Shown in pieces: positions 1 through 12,096 of a stretch of 64,000 nt of DNA. Under the pieces are notes generated by a model, which made no database searches, was not told the DNA's origin, and saw only the letters and a list, made by a program, of their open reading frames with translations. Numbering within the stretch: the stretch's first letter is position 1; each line of letters starts with the position of its first letter. The position numbers and the translations under genes are program-made. Source of the stretch: Tetrapyrgos nigripes (lineage: Eukaryota > Basidiomycota > Agaricomycetes > Agaricales > Campanellaceae); NCBI GenBank assembly GCA_013368315.1, contig JAACJM010000131.1, positions 124,001-188,000 of the forward strand, given 5' to 3'.

Positions 1-3000
1 AGGAACACCTTCAGGAATTCTTGCGTGCCCGAGCTTGAGTCTTGAAAAAACGTCGCCTACCGATTAATGCCGAGGTATAGAGGTAGTCATATAAATGCGA
101 CCAGAACGCCAGTTTTGCAAGAGCGCAGCTATACCGTCAACATATCCCCAGTGCTAGCTGCTATCTTATATCGATACCTTGACCTCCTCGGATTCCGGAA
201 TTGGAATGTGCGATTACTTGAAGTCGATCACCACTTGAGATTTTTCAGCCCAGTCAAGCACAGACTAGGACTTGCCCTAGAGATCGTTTCTTCTTCAGTA
301 GAAACAAGTCCCGATCGCGTCGACAGGAGGATACTGGACATCCGACAGCCTGAGTGGCTGGTTGGATGACACCGTCTAGTTGCGGTCAAGGACAGAGAAG
401 CTCGTGTCTCTCAACAACAGGGCAACATCCACCATCAAGCAGGATCATGAAGGTTGTATGCAATGTCAAATTTGTGTGCTTGTTGTAGTCTTAGGCATCC
501 CTGAGAGAAGGACACCGCACCCTAAACAGATATTGGTGGTGGTGCTTTCTTTAGAGACTCTCAAACGCCTCAATGGTAATCGCATCCTCGACGCTTTCAA
601 ATTCAAGGATAAACACCGTCGAACTCTGGTTTCATTCTAGCATTCTCGTACTCGACTTTCATTCCAACCCAACGCGGCGACGCCCTAAACATGTCTCCGT
701 TAGTCAAGTTGTCAGTAATGAACATACAGTTATTGAAAATGCTTGAAGTAGTGGGTAACAAAAATCTCGAAAGGAGAGTCGAGTACACGTACCGAATCTG
801 ATACCTGTCGGATTGATACGGAGATCTTGTAAAAAGTCTTTCAAGTATTCTTCGGTGCCACGTCACGTAAGCGTCCAATAATGAACACCTCGTAAGTGGG
901 CTCTCGTTGATAACATTAACTGGCCAATCCAGAGGATAGCTCCACTCTTAATGGCTAATTGCGAATCCTGATAGGGACCTGTTCATGTGTCTTCAGGGCT
1001 TGTAAAGCTCCGTTTTTGTCAGAGAAATAAACGCGTGCGGAGTGTTTGTCTGGGGACGTAGATGACGATGGGGATGGCGATACATACTACGGAGACCGGG
1101 ATAAAGACAGAGAAAAGAGACGGGACAATACACAGTCAGCTTCAACAAGATATCGCATAGGAACGCATAGGGCACAGTTCCACCTATCGCCGACACGCAC
1201 TTTTGTAATTTCCGAAAGGACCTACATAACGCCCAACGAAGCTCTTGCTCCACCAATTCTTCTAGTACGTATATATCCAGCAAATAGCTGAGCATATCCA
1301 TCCTCTGGCGTCCTACTGAAACAATATTAGATTCCCGGAAAGAATTCTCATGATTTGATCCTACTACTGAAGCACATCCACTGTAGGCTGTGTTCCCTCG
1401 AATAGCTTCGTTTCCTCGCTCGAACGGCGAAAGCACTGTCTGAGCAGGCAGTGGCGGCCTGAGCAGTGAGGAGTCTCGAAAACTAGGGTCGCACTTGTCC
1501 GCCGGTGCGAGTTAAACCATTCATGCCTAAAAGAATACCAGCTGTCGAGTTAATAGTAGATCTGTGGGATAGCATTACTTATCGGAACAGAACAAACTAG
1601 AGAATACGCACTAAGTTTTAAGTTGTTCTACAACGCCAAATTGCTCTGCACACTGCTTCGAGGTCCCTTGCGTCATGTTGGAGCGTAGACTGAATATACG
1701 GAGGACATCTGTAAGTCCTGTCAGAAGAAAGAGTGTAGATGCGACTGAAGCGTATAGGGGTCGACTAAGACTAGAGGCTATTGCCCTGGCTTTGCTGTAG
1801 TGAGAGTATGTCTGAGGCATATGCTGGCACCGACGTTGGAAGAAACATTTTCACCTTGATCCTAACCCTAATTTTTCCAATTAGGAAGTGCTTCCACGCC
1901 ATCGACGCGTCGCCCCTATCTCAGCCGACGCGTAGTTTTAGACTGCGTCCAGGTTTCTGGAATTGGCGCACAGGCACACGGTGTCTTCCAGCACTTTCTT
2001 TGAGTACGTGTTCTAGTCAGTGCTCTAACGCCTCAGAGTAGCTAAGTACGTACTTAATTACTTGCGTATATTAAATATCATGGTATTTTCTACAGCCGTG
2101 ACGATCAATGATTGATCGCTGGGCAAACATCGTACGTTAGGCTTAGCACATAAGTACTAAAAGAGAAGACTAAAAGTCATCTAATCCATTTAGTCAACCT
2201 TGTAACCGACCATGGTTCTGAGTTTGAAGGACGTCTTGACTTGGAAACAAGTAGTAATGATCATCGACATCGCAGGCTGGGTAAGTTCTTTACGCAGAAA
2301 TACTTACTGTATGCTTGAATAGACGGATTTCTCAGTGTGACTTCTTTTGAAATCGTTGGCAAGGAAGATGATAGATGTCTTCAAGAATATGTACACACCG
2401 GGTCCGCGTACCTCATCTGTTACGGGCGGCAGTACTTACATCACGGTATTTATGTACATAGCTAGCGCCAGCGTGAGTTTGCAGGGACAGAGTGGCCTCT
2501 GATTGGCCGTGCGCTTTGATTGCACTGGCAGATGGTGCGGCGCAGCTCGTAAGCAACCCGCTGTAAGATAAGTATGTACCTCATTATTATTCGATTAATA
2601 AGGAGCATACACGCGGTTGAATCGTGATAGAAGTCACTTTGTGCAAGGCTCCATCCAATGGAAAGTGAGCAACCCGTTGGGCAGGAAGATGACTGAAATT
2701 CGACGTTTCCTTCCCAGGTTCCCGCAGTACCCTGATGATGGCTAGAAAGGGCTAAAGCAGACTCGAAGAGAACTGGTTTCTTCCCCGGATCATGACGCAT
2801 GATGGACCTCGGACTAGCCGGAGACCGAAAGTAGGCTGGGTCTGTACTGAAACGACGGGGAGAATGAGCCACAGTAAGTCGTACCAATGGCTGAGAGGAG
2901 GCTGTTACGAAAGGTGCGCAGGAGCGGTGAATCACCTCGCCACATGATGGTTATCTCATGGTAGAAATCACCGAAATCTGGATGCAAAAGCAAAAGCAAC

Positions 3001-3337
3001 CGTGCCAAGTGGTTTTCGATTTGTTGAGATAGTTCAAGACTTTGTGTCCGTGCACGTCCCGAAAACTCTCGAGAAAGGTATAGAAAGAGGCAAAGGAGAG
3101 AAAGGAAGCCATTGGGAGGCCAGCGTTTGTTTCTATGACAAACCGTCCTCGATTTGGGATACAATTATTTTGTTACGTCACTGCCGAAAGTTTTCGTATA
3201 GACTAGCGCTTTCCTTTTTGGTGTGAAGAACCCTTCCCTTTTGTTATCCCAGTTGTCGCAGGACGAACACACTGTACATCGTACATATTCCATTCTTTCT
3301 AGCTGTTCGTTCTCTCTCATAACCTCGACGGACTGGC
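1..3337. other. Intergenic region, no convincing gene
   Basis: Several reading frames of 70-157 codons occur on both strands, but none has recognisable domains, good splice neighbours or a protein-like composition, and they overlap each other. The only stretch resembling an exon is 2212-2280, an ATG followed by 23 codons and a perfect GTAAGT donor, with no clear continuation. The last 100 bases are pyrimidine-rich and form the likely leader of the gene at 3338. Confidence 0.6.
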
Positions 3338-6300
3338 ATGGCTGCAGAGAAGGACAAGAAGAGTCGGAGGAAGGAGGAAGATGCTGGTTATGCGACGGGA
3401 TACGAGACGGACTCGGTAGCGTCAAAGCCCAGGACAAAGCTGCGAAAGAAGAAAAAGCAGCTTGCTTCGGGTGACGCCGGCTACGAAACAGACGACGGCT
3501 ACATATCCTCTGCAACAAGCAAGTCCAAGTCAAAGTCCCGCTTTTTCAGGCTCGGAAACCGCTCAAAGTCGACTGTAGACGACGATGATCGGCCGCCTGA
3601 AGACATCCCCGCAGTCCCGGTCCCTCCACCCGTTTTCAGGCTCCCCATTGCGGAGAGATTTGCAACCACACTCGGGAATTTGAACGCCAATGCGACCGTG
3701 GAACCACCGTTGTACGGCCCCCCGATGACCGCTGCTCCGAGTTCACCAGAGACTCCCAGTATCCCGACACCTAAGGAGCCAGAGCAGGAAACCTTGCTAC
3801 TCAAACGGCAGTCGTCTCTTTTGACCTCTATCAATAACAGTCTTTCCAAACGTACTAGTCCCGCCATTCGTTTTCGAGATAGCGACAGTAGCGGCGAACG
3901 ATCCGGCGCTGTTAGCCCGACATTGTCTGGCACAACCACAATCTTTCGCAGATTATCTATCAATTCGTCTTCCCCTACGCGCCCAAAGCCCACCATATCA
4001 TATCCACTGGAGAGAGCACCTCCTTCCCCACCCAGCAGTTACACGCGGGACACGACTTCTTCGCCCGTCCCTCCCAGTGCCTCAGGGATGGCAAGAAGCC
4101 CATCAAAACGCGTTCCTGGTCCTCTTTTCATTCATCGCATCCCATCTGACCAAAAGATCCCAACACTTCTTGGCGCAAACTCAAAGGATGATCTCATTGC
4201 TCCCGCTACTCCCTCACCTATTCTTTCACCATTTGTGGTCGTCACTCCAAATCCAGCTACTCCATCCCCAGGTAAGATATTTTTCTTTCTCCAAAACGAT
4301 TTTCTCATATGTTTATTTCTCTTCACAGATGTCAACTCCAACCTCCTCTCCGCAACCGGCCTCCGTCCAACAAGCTCGGGTTACAACCAGAAGCTTTCAC
4401 CCTCGACAGGCTTCACTCCTCTCTCCCGAACACCTTCCAACGAAAACGTAATCGTCGTTCCTTCCGCGGATTACATTGTTCCCTCTCCTGGACTTCTACC
4501 TCCCAACACATCCGTATTTCACCACCATGGTTATGAAATTCCTCCTCCTAGTCCACCTCCAACGTCTCCGTTACCCAGGGTCCCAGGTCACGCTCATAAC
4601 GGTGTGAATGGTGAAGCTAGACCGGAAACAAGCAGCGAAGACTCTCATGACAGCTCGTATGGACATGGATCTGGTGATGGGTATTTCTCTTCCCAGCAAG
4701 AACAGAGATATCCTAACAATCACCTCTCGCCTAGTCCTATCCCAGGCTCTGCTGCTGCCTCGAGATCACCAACGCCAAGAAGAGGAGTCGAGTCTCCTTT
4801 CCCTACCAGGCCAGCTGCAGCTAAATCAGGGAATGGGGCTGGCTTCGGTGCAGGAGGCTTTGAGAATAGAGTCAAAGTACCGAGGTATAGGGATTTGTAT
4901 GCGTTGCAGATTCCTGATAGTGCATATCCATCGAGGGCAACAAGTCCGAGTCCGAGTTTGAATGGGCAACGACGTGGTGCTGGATATGGATATGCAGACG
5001 AAGATGTTACTTCTCCGATCACCGCATCTAGAAGAGAAAGGGAACCAGATGGTATTAGGGATATGGCAGATGAGTTGGCATACAGACAAGAGCAATGGCA
5101 GAGAGAAGAGCTGGATCAAAGACTCGCGCAAGCACAGACACACCGGCAGAAACCGAGCCACAAGAGACACAGCACTCAAGTTGGAATTTCGGTCGAGAAT
5201 CCGAGTGATGATGAAGAGTCGGAACAGTTTGAGCCAGACCAAGGCTTGGATGAGGACATGCAAAGTGTGTTGAGTCGGTTTAGAAGGGATGTTTCGGCCA
5301 ACGGTGGTGCGGGAAGAAATGTAAATCATGGAAACGGGTCTCAGTATGAAGATGATGAGAGTGAAGATGGATATAGGTACAGATATGAAGATGACGACGA
5401 CGACGACGACGACGCTCCTTACCACCAAGAAGCCGCATTAGACCGGAGAAGGTCGTTTGAGGCTTTACAAGCCCAAGCTCAAACTCAACCTTATTCTCTT
5501 ACTCCGACTCAGCCCTTACGAATGGTTACCGGATCCCCTTCTCCTTCGAGACCGACGTCCCCGCCTTCTCGAGCCCTTTCTCCTTACCAACTCAACTCGT
5601 CTTCTTCGATGCCGATACAGAAACGCGTCCCGTTACAGCCTCAAAGATCTATAGCTGGGGAAGCGTTAAGAGAGAGGACGAGGGCAAGAATGGAAGCTGC
5701 TTCGCCTATACCGACGTCGAGAGAAGAACAGGAGGGATGGTTAAGCCCTGGTCCTAGTACTGTCAACGAAATGAGACGAAGAACAGACGCAGGTGGAGAT
5801 CTCAAAGATTTGGGTGGTCGAGGAAGAGCCAATCGTGGAGGTTTCCTCGGGCAAGCGTATAAAGCATACGAAGTCCCTGGATTACCGAGGAGTCCTTCTA
5901 GGAGTCCGTATAAAGAGGAGTTTGATGATGTGGGCATGGGCATGGGTGGTGACCAAGACTTATCCGATGATGCCACGGACGATAGATCCCATTACCCTGA
6001 AGACGACAGGTCTGCGGGTATGTACCGGTTGGACAATTCGTCCAGGTATACGACGTACACGACGTATTCGGACGGAGCGTACTCGAGGACTAGTCATGGA
6101 AGCTTCTTGGATGGAGAGAAGAGTGAGGAGGCGAGGGAGAGGTTCTTGAAGAGAATCGGGGAGATGTATGATGCGAATGGGAGAGAGAAGAAGGACCTAG
6201 TACCACCCGTACCCAAGTTACCTGAGGGGCTGAAGATGAGGGCAGGGCCTGGGACTGGGTCGAGGGTTTTGGACAGGGTAAGAAATATCGAGGCTGCTAG

Positions 6301-6340
6301 TAGGCCGACAACGGCGCAGGGGTCGTCGACGTGGATATAG
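3338..6340 (+). CDS. Large intrinsically disordered Ser/Pro-rich protein, function unknown
   Basis: An open frame of 1000 codons runs from ATG 3338 to TAG 6338-6340. A 57-nt segment at 4272-4328 has a perfect intron shape (GTAAGAT...TTCACAG), is T-rich and is a multiple of three without a stop, so the spliced protein is probably 981 residues. I do not recognise a family. The N-terminus is lysine-rich (KDKKSRRK) and carries two related motifs, DAGYATGYETD and DAGYETDDGY. Most of the rest is low complexity: Ser-Pro and Pro-rich segments, an aspartate run near residue 690, and a basic-acidic C-terminal part. Many SP/TP sites suggest a phosphorylated scaffold or cytoskeletal protein, but that is inference. 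There is no signal peptide or membrane segment. Codon use is CpG-rich like the neighbouring real genes, which supports it being coding. Confidence 0.85.
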   Translation: MAAEKDKKSRRKEEDAGYATGYETDSVASKPRTKLRKKKKQLASGDAGYETDDGYISSATSKSKSKSRFFRLGNRSKSTVDDDDRPPEDIPAVPVPPPVFRLPIAERFATTLGNLNANATVEPPLYGPPMTAAPSSPETPSIPTPKEPEQETLLLKRQSSLLTSINNSLSKRTSPAIRFRDSDSSGERSGAVSPTLSGTTTIFRRLSINSSSPTRPKPTISYPLERAPPSPPSSYTRDTTSSPVPPSASGMARSPSKRVPGPLFIHRIPSDQKIPTLLGANSKDDLIAPATPSPILSPFVVVTPNPATPSPGKIFFFLQNDFLICLFLFTDVNSNLLSATGLRPTSSGYNQKLSPSTGFTPLSRTPSNENVIVVPSADYIVPSPGLLPPNTSVFHHHGYEIPPPSPPPTSPLPRVPGHAHNGVNGEARPETSSEDSHDSSYGHGSGDGYFSSQQEQRYPNNHLSPSPIPGSAAASRSPTPRRGVESPFPTRPAAAKSGNGAGFGAGGFENRVKVPRYRDLYALQIPDSAYPSRATSPSPSLNGQRRGAGYGYADEDVTSPITASRREREPDGIRDMADELAYRQEQWQREELDQRLAQAQTHRQKPSHKRHSTQVGISVENPSDDEESEQFEPDQGLDEDMQSVLSRFRRDVSANGGAGRNVNHGNGSQYEDDESEDGYRYRYEDDDDDDDDAPYHQEAALDRRRSFEALQAQAQTQPYSLTPTQPLRMVTGSPSPSRPTSPPSRALSPYQLNSSSSMPIQKRVPLQPQRSIAGEALRERTRARMEAASPIPTSREEQEGWLSPGPSTVNEMRRRTDAGGDLKDLGGRGRANRGGFLGQAYKAYEVPGLPRSPSRSPYKEEFDDVGMGMGGDQDLSDDATDDRSHYPEDDRSAGMYRLDNSSRYTTYTTYSDGAYSRTSHGSFLDGEKSEEARERFLKRIGEMYDANGREKKDLVPPVPKLPEGLKMRAGPGTGSRVLDRVRNIEAASRPTTAQGSSTWI

Positions 6341-7853
6341 TTGTGGAGTTGACGAAGGTGGGGATTTGGATGAAGGTTGAATCATCGCTATTCTTGTTGG
6401 CATTTCGCTTTGCTTTGGGTTTTTGTGGACTTTCTTGGGCTTCTTGGAGTTTGAGTTATAGTCTGACCCCTCTTCGTGTCGCTTTTGGATTTTAGACCTG
6501 GACCTGGATGTAGACCTTCCTCGGGCTGCGGTCAATCCAACGCCAATAGCAAGAGGGCACGCTAAGCTGCGGCTTCAGGACAAGACCTGCATTATGCACT
6601 GACTTTCGCTGAGGTTGGGGAGTTGTGTGCAGTAGCCAGCAGCGAGGAGGACTCGAGAAGGGGTGAAAGGGGTTTGTAGTTGAGAGAGTATGTTTGTTGG
6701 AAGATGCATCAAACGGGACAATGTCCTTCATACCTCTCTGTGACTGTCCATTGCTTCCACATTGTCGTATCTTGGGTCTTTGCTTCATTGTCTTTCAGTG
6801 TTTTCTCGTACATGTTGTGCCGTGTCCTTGCTTGCTTGTCTATGCTTTCCTGTACTATCAGCGCCTCACTCCCTTTATACACGTCCGTACATCTAAGAGA
6901 CCCTAGCGGTTTCCTGTCTGTGCTGTGCTCAGCTGGTCTTCCCTTCCGTTTTGTTTTGCGATCCTACAATCCTTTTCTCTTCGTGTTTCTACTCATAACG
7001 ATACATCTGGTAAACATACATCATACTCACTCACTCTTTCTTTCAGTTGTTTCTAACGGTACATATCCTACTTTTGGCTACCTCCCGTCTTTACTGGCAT
7101 ACTAGCATATTACGCATTCTTTGTTCAAAGCAGTTTCTGCTGATGTATAGATATTGTACTGTTACTTTGATACCTACTAGACTGATCAAGTATTCGTTTT
7201 TTCCCTTTCTTCTGGCCAGTACTTTCGCTGCTGGATAACTCCTGAGTTGGCGATGGCAAATTCTGCACGTGTTTGAAATACGCAACAGCTTCGACCTGAA
7301 TCCTCCGAGTACTTGCTCCTCCAGTAGCCGCTGCCTGCCCAGATCCTACGTACAGGTCTCAAACTGGTCTATCAGAAGGTCGGTAATCGCTCGTCTTTGT
7401 AAGATTGGAATGTTTACGATATTTGACACAACCATTTACAGTTCGGAATCCCTCATGCGCTAATGTTGTCCAAACCAACACTAAGTACGTCGCCAAATCG
7501 TTACAGTGGATCGCCGTAGCTGCTGGCCTGGCAGAGTAAGACTAGCAGGATGTGCTCCTTACTGGCATGAGCAATCATGACACCACTAGGTCTAGATGGG
7601 GATTGGCTGTCTTGGCCAGGTTGTGCTACATCCTTCAGGATATCGTGTCACTGTCAGCGAGAGAATAGCGAGTAGTTGCCGGGATATTGTAAGCATTTCG
7701 GCATTCATTGCACCATTAACGCTTCCGATATTGTCATCGTCCAGCTGATCTCTATTCCTGGTTGAAAAATGGCTAAATCAAGATCATTTGCTGCTATTGC
7801 GACTGTAAAAGACCATATTGCATGCTTGTGAGGACCATCTTTGCTTCTCAGTG
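6341..7853. other. Intergenic region between the disordered protein and the dioxygenase
   Basis: This holds the 3' flank of the upstream gene and the upstream region of the dioxygenase. It is T-rich on the plus strand from about 6680 to 7250. Open frames there (for example 6680-7105) are hydrophobic-looking by composition only, overlap in two frames and have no splice partners, so I see no gene in it. Confidence 0.55.
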
Positions 7854-7860
7854 TATAAAT
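7854..7860 (+). promoter_or_regulatory. TATA box of the dioxygenase gene
   Basis: TATAAAT lies about 60 bases upstream of the chosen ATG at 7921, followed by a pyrimidine-rich leader. The spacing fits a fungal core promoter and supports this start codon. Confidence 0.5.
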
Positions 7861-7920
7861 GCAGACTTCATTCTCTCAGGATTTTGTCAGTCACTTTGAT
7901 AACTTTCGACTCTTTACACC

Positions 7921-9403
7921 ATGTCGCCATCTGTGTCTGACAAACCTCCTGCTGAAGACTCGATCGCCAATGCAAAGGCTGCATTGAAGCAAACCACTGT
8001 GTGCTCCTTTCTTTGTCAAATGTTGTTTCATATCTAACGGCCACTGTCATCCAGGACGAGCCTTCGTATCCATTCTACTATCCCTACCATGACCTAAACG
8101 AGAAGTTCCCTCCTACAGAGCTCTTTGGTGCGTCTTGACTCTGATTATGCCGGTCAATATATTCATGGTCTTACAGAGCACACCGATCCCGGAACTCGCG
8201 CAGACCCTGCCAAACCACATCTTCTCAGCGCAAACACAACCACGAAAGACATCAGTCCATACATTGGCACTGAAATCACTGGTGTACAAATCTCTGAACT
8301 GACGAAAGAAGGACTTGATGAGCTGGCTTTATATGCTGCGGAGAGGAAGCTTTTGATTTTCCGGGACCAAGACTTTAAGGACCTCGGGCCCGATCGTCAG
8401 ATTGAACTGGCTAGGTGATCAAATTGCTTGTACATCCACCTCTTCATAGCTCACATTCGTATCCTATGTTTGCAGGCACTTTGGGCCGATCCAGAGGCAC
8501 CCTACTTCAGGCAACGTGAAGGGATACCCAGAGTTCCATGTAGGTAAGCCTTAAAGTATTCTCTTTGAGGCTGCTTCTTGTCATTTATCTCGTCAATGCT
8601 TCAGTATACCGTGACCCAAACAACGACATTCTCAAGCAGTATCGCGGGCCAAACAGACTGAGCGGGACTCAGTGGCACTCTGACGTTGTAAGTTTTCGTT
8701 CTTCGACAGCTGCCCGATGAATTGAGTTCATGTTTTCTCCGTAGTCCTACGAGAAACAACCACCTGGCACGACTTTCTTCTTCATTTTGGAACAGCCGCA
8801 GTCCGGAGGCGACACTCTGTTCTTGTCGCAAGCCGAAGCATACAAGCGTCTGTCACCCGAATTCCAGAAGCGTTTGGAAGGTCTCCGAGCAGTGCACTCC
8901 GCTGTTGCGCAAGCCGAATTCTCTCGGAAGCGCGGAGAACCTGTGCGTCGGGAGCCTGTCGAGACGGAGGTGATTTGAATTCTTCGCAGTCCGTACTCGA
9001 TTACTAAATCAGCCGATTGGCAGCACCCGGTGGTACGCGTCCACCCAGTGACTGGCGAAAAAGCTTTGTACATCAACCAAGGCTTCACGAGGCGCATCGT
9101 CGGGTTTAAAGACGAAGAGTCTGAGTACCTTCTGAAGTTCTTGTTCGACCATATCTCGAAAGGTGCAGACTTTCAAGTACGAGCAACATACCAGCCAGGT
9201 ACGGTAGTTGTATGGGTAAGTAGTAATTACCTTGGGTGATCTGTTTTCAATGATTCTGAAGTACTGAGAAAATTTCCTCCCTTGCTTTCCAGGACAATCG
9301 TCTGACTGCTCATTCGGCGACGGTTGATTTTGAGAATGTTATCAGGAGGCATGCAGTCAGGTTGACACCTCAAGCTGAGGTTCCCATTCCTGCAACTGCT
9401 TGA
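7921..9403 (+). CDS. TauD/TfdA-family 2-oxoglutarate and Fe(II)-dependent dioxygenase
   Basis: Eight exons give an in-frame protein of 355 residues: 7921-7998, 8055-8127, 8177-8414, 8476-8543, 8605-8687, 8745-8969, 9024-9215 and 9293-9403. All introns are 49-77 nt with GT..AG ends. The metal-binding facial triad is visible: WHSD gives H177 and D179, and the distal histidine is H326 in LTAHSA. R337, eleven residues after it, fits the 2-oxoglutarate-binding arginine, the same spacing as in TauD. No signal peptide is seen, so it is probably cytosolic. The family hydroxylates taurine and other sulfonates (yeast Jlp1) or related substrates. The closest match in style is the fungal sulfonate dioxygenase group, but the substrate cannot be read from sequence. 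The gene is complete, and its neighbour downstream is the first amine oxidase copy. Confidence 0.92.
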
Positions 9404-9746
9404 TCATTGTTACTGTTCCAGAGAAGGAATCCATCAAGGACTGAAGATAATGTATTACTATTTGCACAATGGAACCATTTCTAGCAATTCGAGAGTTCAT
9501 AAAATGCCTGAAGTCAATGCCGAGCAAGTGTACCGACTGAGGACTGTCGACGTATCGAATATGGCTACTGTGAGTGAACCGACGTCTAGCAAGTTAAGTC
9601 TAACTTCGAGCTGTTATCTTTCCGCAGAGCGACCTAGAGCGACTCGCCATCAGACAGTGACAGGCTTGGAAAAGCTCTTATCTTGGCCGCCATCTGTCTC
9701 CCACGTCTAGTGTTTTTGAGAATTATTTTATTTTTGATCACAAAAC

Positions 9747-10267
9747 TCGCTTCGGCCAAGGGTTTTCGGAAAACATTGTATCATGATCAGCGCTTCGAGT
9801 TCTATAGTACCCATCAACTATGTACCTCTGGGGAGGAGATGACGCGTTTCTGAGGGCTCCCTGTCACTTCGTGGTTCGAAACTTCTCGTACCTCGCTTTT
9901 CGGGGATATCTAATAGTACCCATCGACTTGGTACCATTTTGCGAGAACACCTGTCAGCCATGGGCATCGGAGTTCTCACCCCTGCTTCTTGGAGTTATCT
10001 ATTTACTAACCTTGCTAGGACCCATCGGTACCCATTGCTGGAAAAGCTCTTCTTATCTTGCGCCACACATCCTTATCTCCGCCGCCTGTCTGTAGTGATT
10101 CAGTTGCTGTCCTGGACTTCTCACACCCCGCACCCCTACATAAGTATAGCATTGTTCGGTATCAGAGTTGAGCAGCTGATGTCTATTATCCGTTCGGATC
10201 AATTTCCTCTTAAATGCGCAGAGGACTCTTCTGTGCCAGCGTACTAGTCTTTACTAGTCCCGTCACA
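9747..10267 (+). repeat. Duplicated upstream region of amine oxidase copy 1
   Basis: This segment is the upstream partner of the amine oxidase duplication. Its first 200 bases recur, degraded, at 16317-16499, and the following part recurs at 17669-17793 and 19778-19829, split by insertions. The stretch from about 10010 to the ATG recurs at about 27350-27666 before copy 3, and the last 85 bases recur at about 23980-24064 before copy 2. It probably contains the promoter. A TACATA at 10137-10142 replaces the TA present in copies 2 and 3. Confidence 0.75.
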
Positions 10268-12096
10268 ATGCGACGACACTCGTTCACTCTCCTCTCGCTC
10301 GGTTGGATACTGCCTATCATCTGTCCATCCGCAGGTCTTTCCGACAACCCAACAGCTCAGGACGGCCTCTGCCAAAAAACCAGCGTCGTCATTCTAGGTG
10401 CGGGTGTAGCTGGAATAACAGCTGCTCAAGCACTTTCCAATCAGTCAATCCACGATTTCATCATTGTCGAGCGGAACGATTACATCGGTGGACGCGTTGC
10501 TCATACAAATTTTGGCTTTCAACCCGATGGAACCCCCTACACCGTCGAACTCGGAGCCAACTGGGTACAGGGCTTGGGTTCTGAAGGCGGACCTGAGAAT
10601 CCCATATGGACGCTAGCGAAAAGATACAATATCACAAATCGTTAGTGTTCCGAGTCATGAATGGACCGGGAGGTAGAAAAGACTGACCAAATCTGCTCCT
10701 GAATTCGCTCAACTTGACTGTTGGAATTCATATCAATCCCATTTCCAGATTTCTCAAACTACAGGTATTTCGTAATACTGAAACTTTTCTGAACACCGTA
10801 AAGTTTGTTAACCTCAAACTACAGTGACATCCTCACATATAACGAGACGGGTGTGATGGACTATACGGATCTGTTGGATGAATTTGAGGACGCGTATTCG
10901 ATTGCAGAACAGACGGCTGGGGTTTATTTGACGGACAACTTGCAGGATACGACTATGAGGGTGGGAATGAGTGTTGCAGGCTGGAAACCGAAGAAGAACA
11001 TGGCAGCACAAGCTGTAGAGTGGTGGGAACTAGACTGGGAAACGGCCCAGAACCCAGACTCAAGCGCGTTTGTGTTTGGCATAGCTGGCTTCAACTCGAC
11101 GTTCTACCAGTTCAGCGATGAAAACAACTTTGTTTTCGATGAAAGAGGATTTAATGCTTTTATCATTGGGGAAGCCAGCACATTCCTGCGACAAAACGAT
11201 TCTCGTCTTCTCTTGAACACCGAGGTCAAGAATGTCACCTATTCCTCTGACGAAGTCATCATTCATAACGCTGATGGTACATGCATATCCGCTTCCTATG
11301 CCTGTACCACATTTTCCCTTGGTGTTCTGCAGAATGACGTTGTATCATTTAATCCGCCTCTGCCAACATGGAAAAGAACAGCCATCGAGAGTTTCCACAT
11401 GGGGACGTACACCAAAATCTTTTTCCAGTTCAACGAGACCTTCTGGGACCCCGACACTCAATTCTTCCTCTACGCAGACCCAGTTCAACGAGGTAAGAAG
11501 GTTATAAGGGTGTCCGGGCCATGACTAAAATTTTTTTAGGCTACTTCCCCGTTTGGCAGTCGCTCTCCACTCCAGGATTCCTACCCGGCTCTAATATCAT
11601 CTTCGTCACCGTTGTTGGTGAGGAATCTTATCGCATTGAACAACAATCCGACGAGGAGACCCAAGCCGAAGCTATGGCTGTTCTCCGTCAGATGTTCCCG
11701 GAGAAGAATATTCCCGATCCTATCGCGTTCATGTATCCTCGCTGGAGCTTGGAACCCTGGGCTCACGGATCCTACTCTGATTGGGCAACTGGCGTGACGT
11801 TAGAGATGCACCAAAACCTTCGGGCCAATGTAGACAGGCTTTGGTTTGCGGGAGAGGCTTATTCCGCAGAGTACTTTGGCTTTTTGCAAGGGGCATGGTT
11901 TGAGGGTAGGGATGTCGGGTCAAGGATTGCAGGGTTGTTGGGGAAGGAATGTACGAACGAGGATGTGAACGGAAATTCAGTAGGTGCGTGTGGACCGATG
12001 AAGAGGTATCAAGTCTTGCATGGAACCACACGGGAGGAAGAGTATGACATTGCGAACGGGTGGTCAGCAAGTAGCTTTTTGACGTTTGGTTTCTAA
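10268..12096 (+). CDS. Secreted flavin amine oxidase (polyamine/monoamine oxidase type), copy 1
   Basis: Four exons, 10268-10640, 10749-10764, 10825-11492 and 11540-12096, encode 537 residues. The second exon is only 16 nt long. It is needed to keep frame and restores HFSNYSDILTY between the flanking exons. Residues 1-24 look like a signal peptide, and the many N-x-S/T sites also suggest secretion. The FAD-binding domain shows G44-x-G46-x-x-G49 (VVILGAGVAG), the ERNDYIGGRV segment and LGANWVQG. The C-terminal FAD signature is WFAGEAYSAEYFGFLQGA. Such enzymes oxidise amines or polyamines to aldehydes, ammonia or diamine and H2O2; the substrate is unknown here. An in-frame ATG 54 bases upstream (10214) is possible, but the 10268 start gives the better signal peptide. 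Copies 2 and 3 lie at 24065 and 27667. Confidence 0.93.

Noticed and set aside
1860..1872. Telomere-like CCTAACCCTAA near the window start
   Set aside because: There are only about two units, so it is not a telomeric array; chance is sufficient.
6680..7105. Hydrophobic plus-strand frames downstream of the disordered protein gene
   Set aside because: Hydrophobicity results from a T-rich strand. There are overlapping frames and no splice structure or domain.
10214..10267. Upstream in-frame ATG for amine oxidase copy 1 (and 27610 for copy 3)
   Set aside because: The extension is not in frame in copy 2, and the downstream ATG gives a clean signal peptide. I kept the downstream start.
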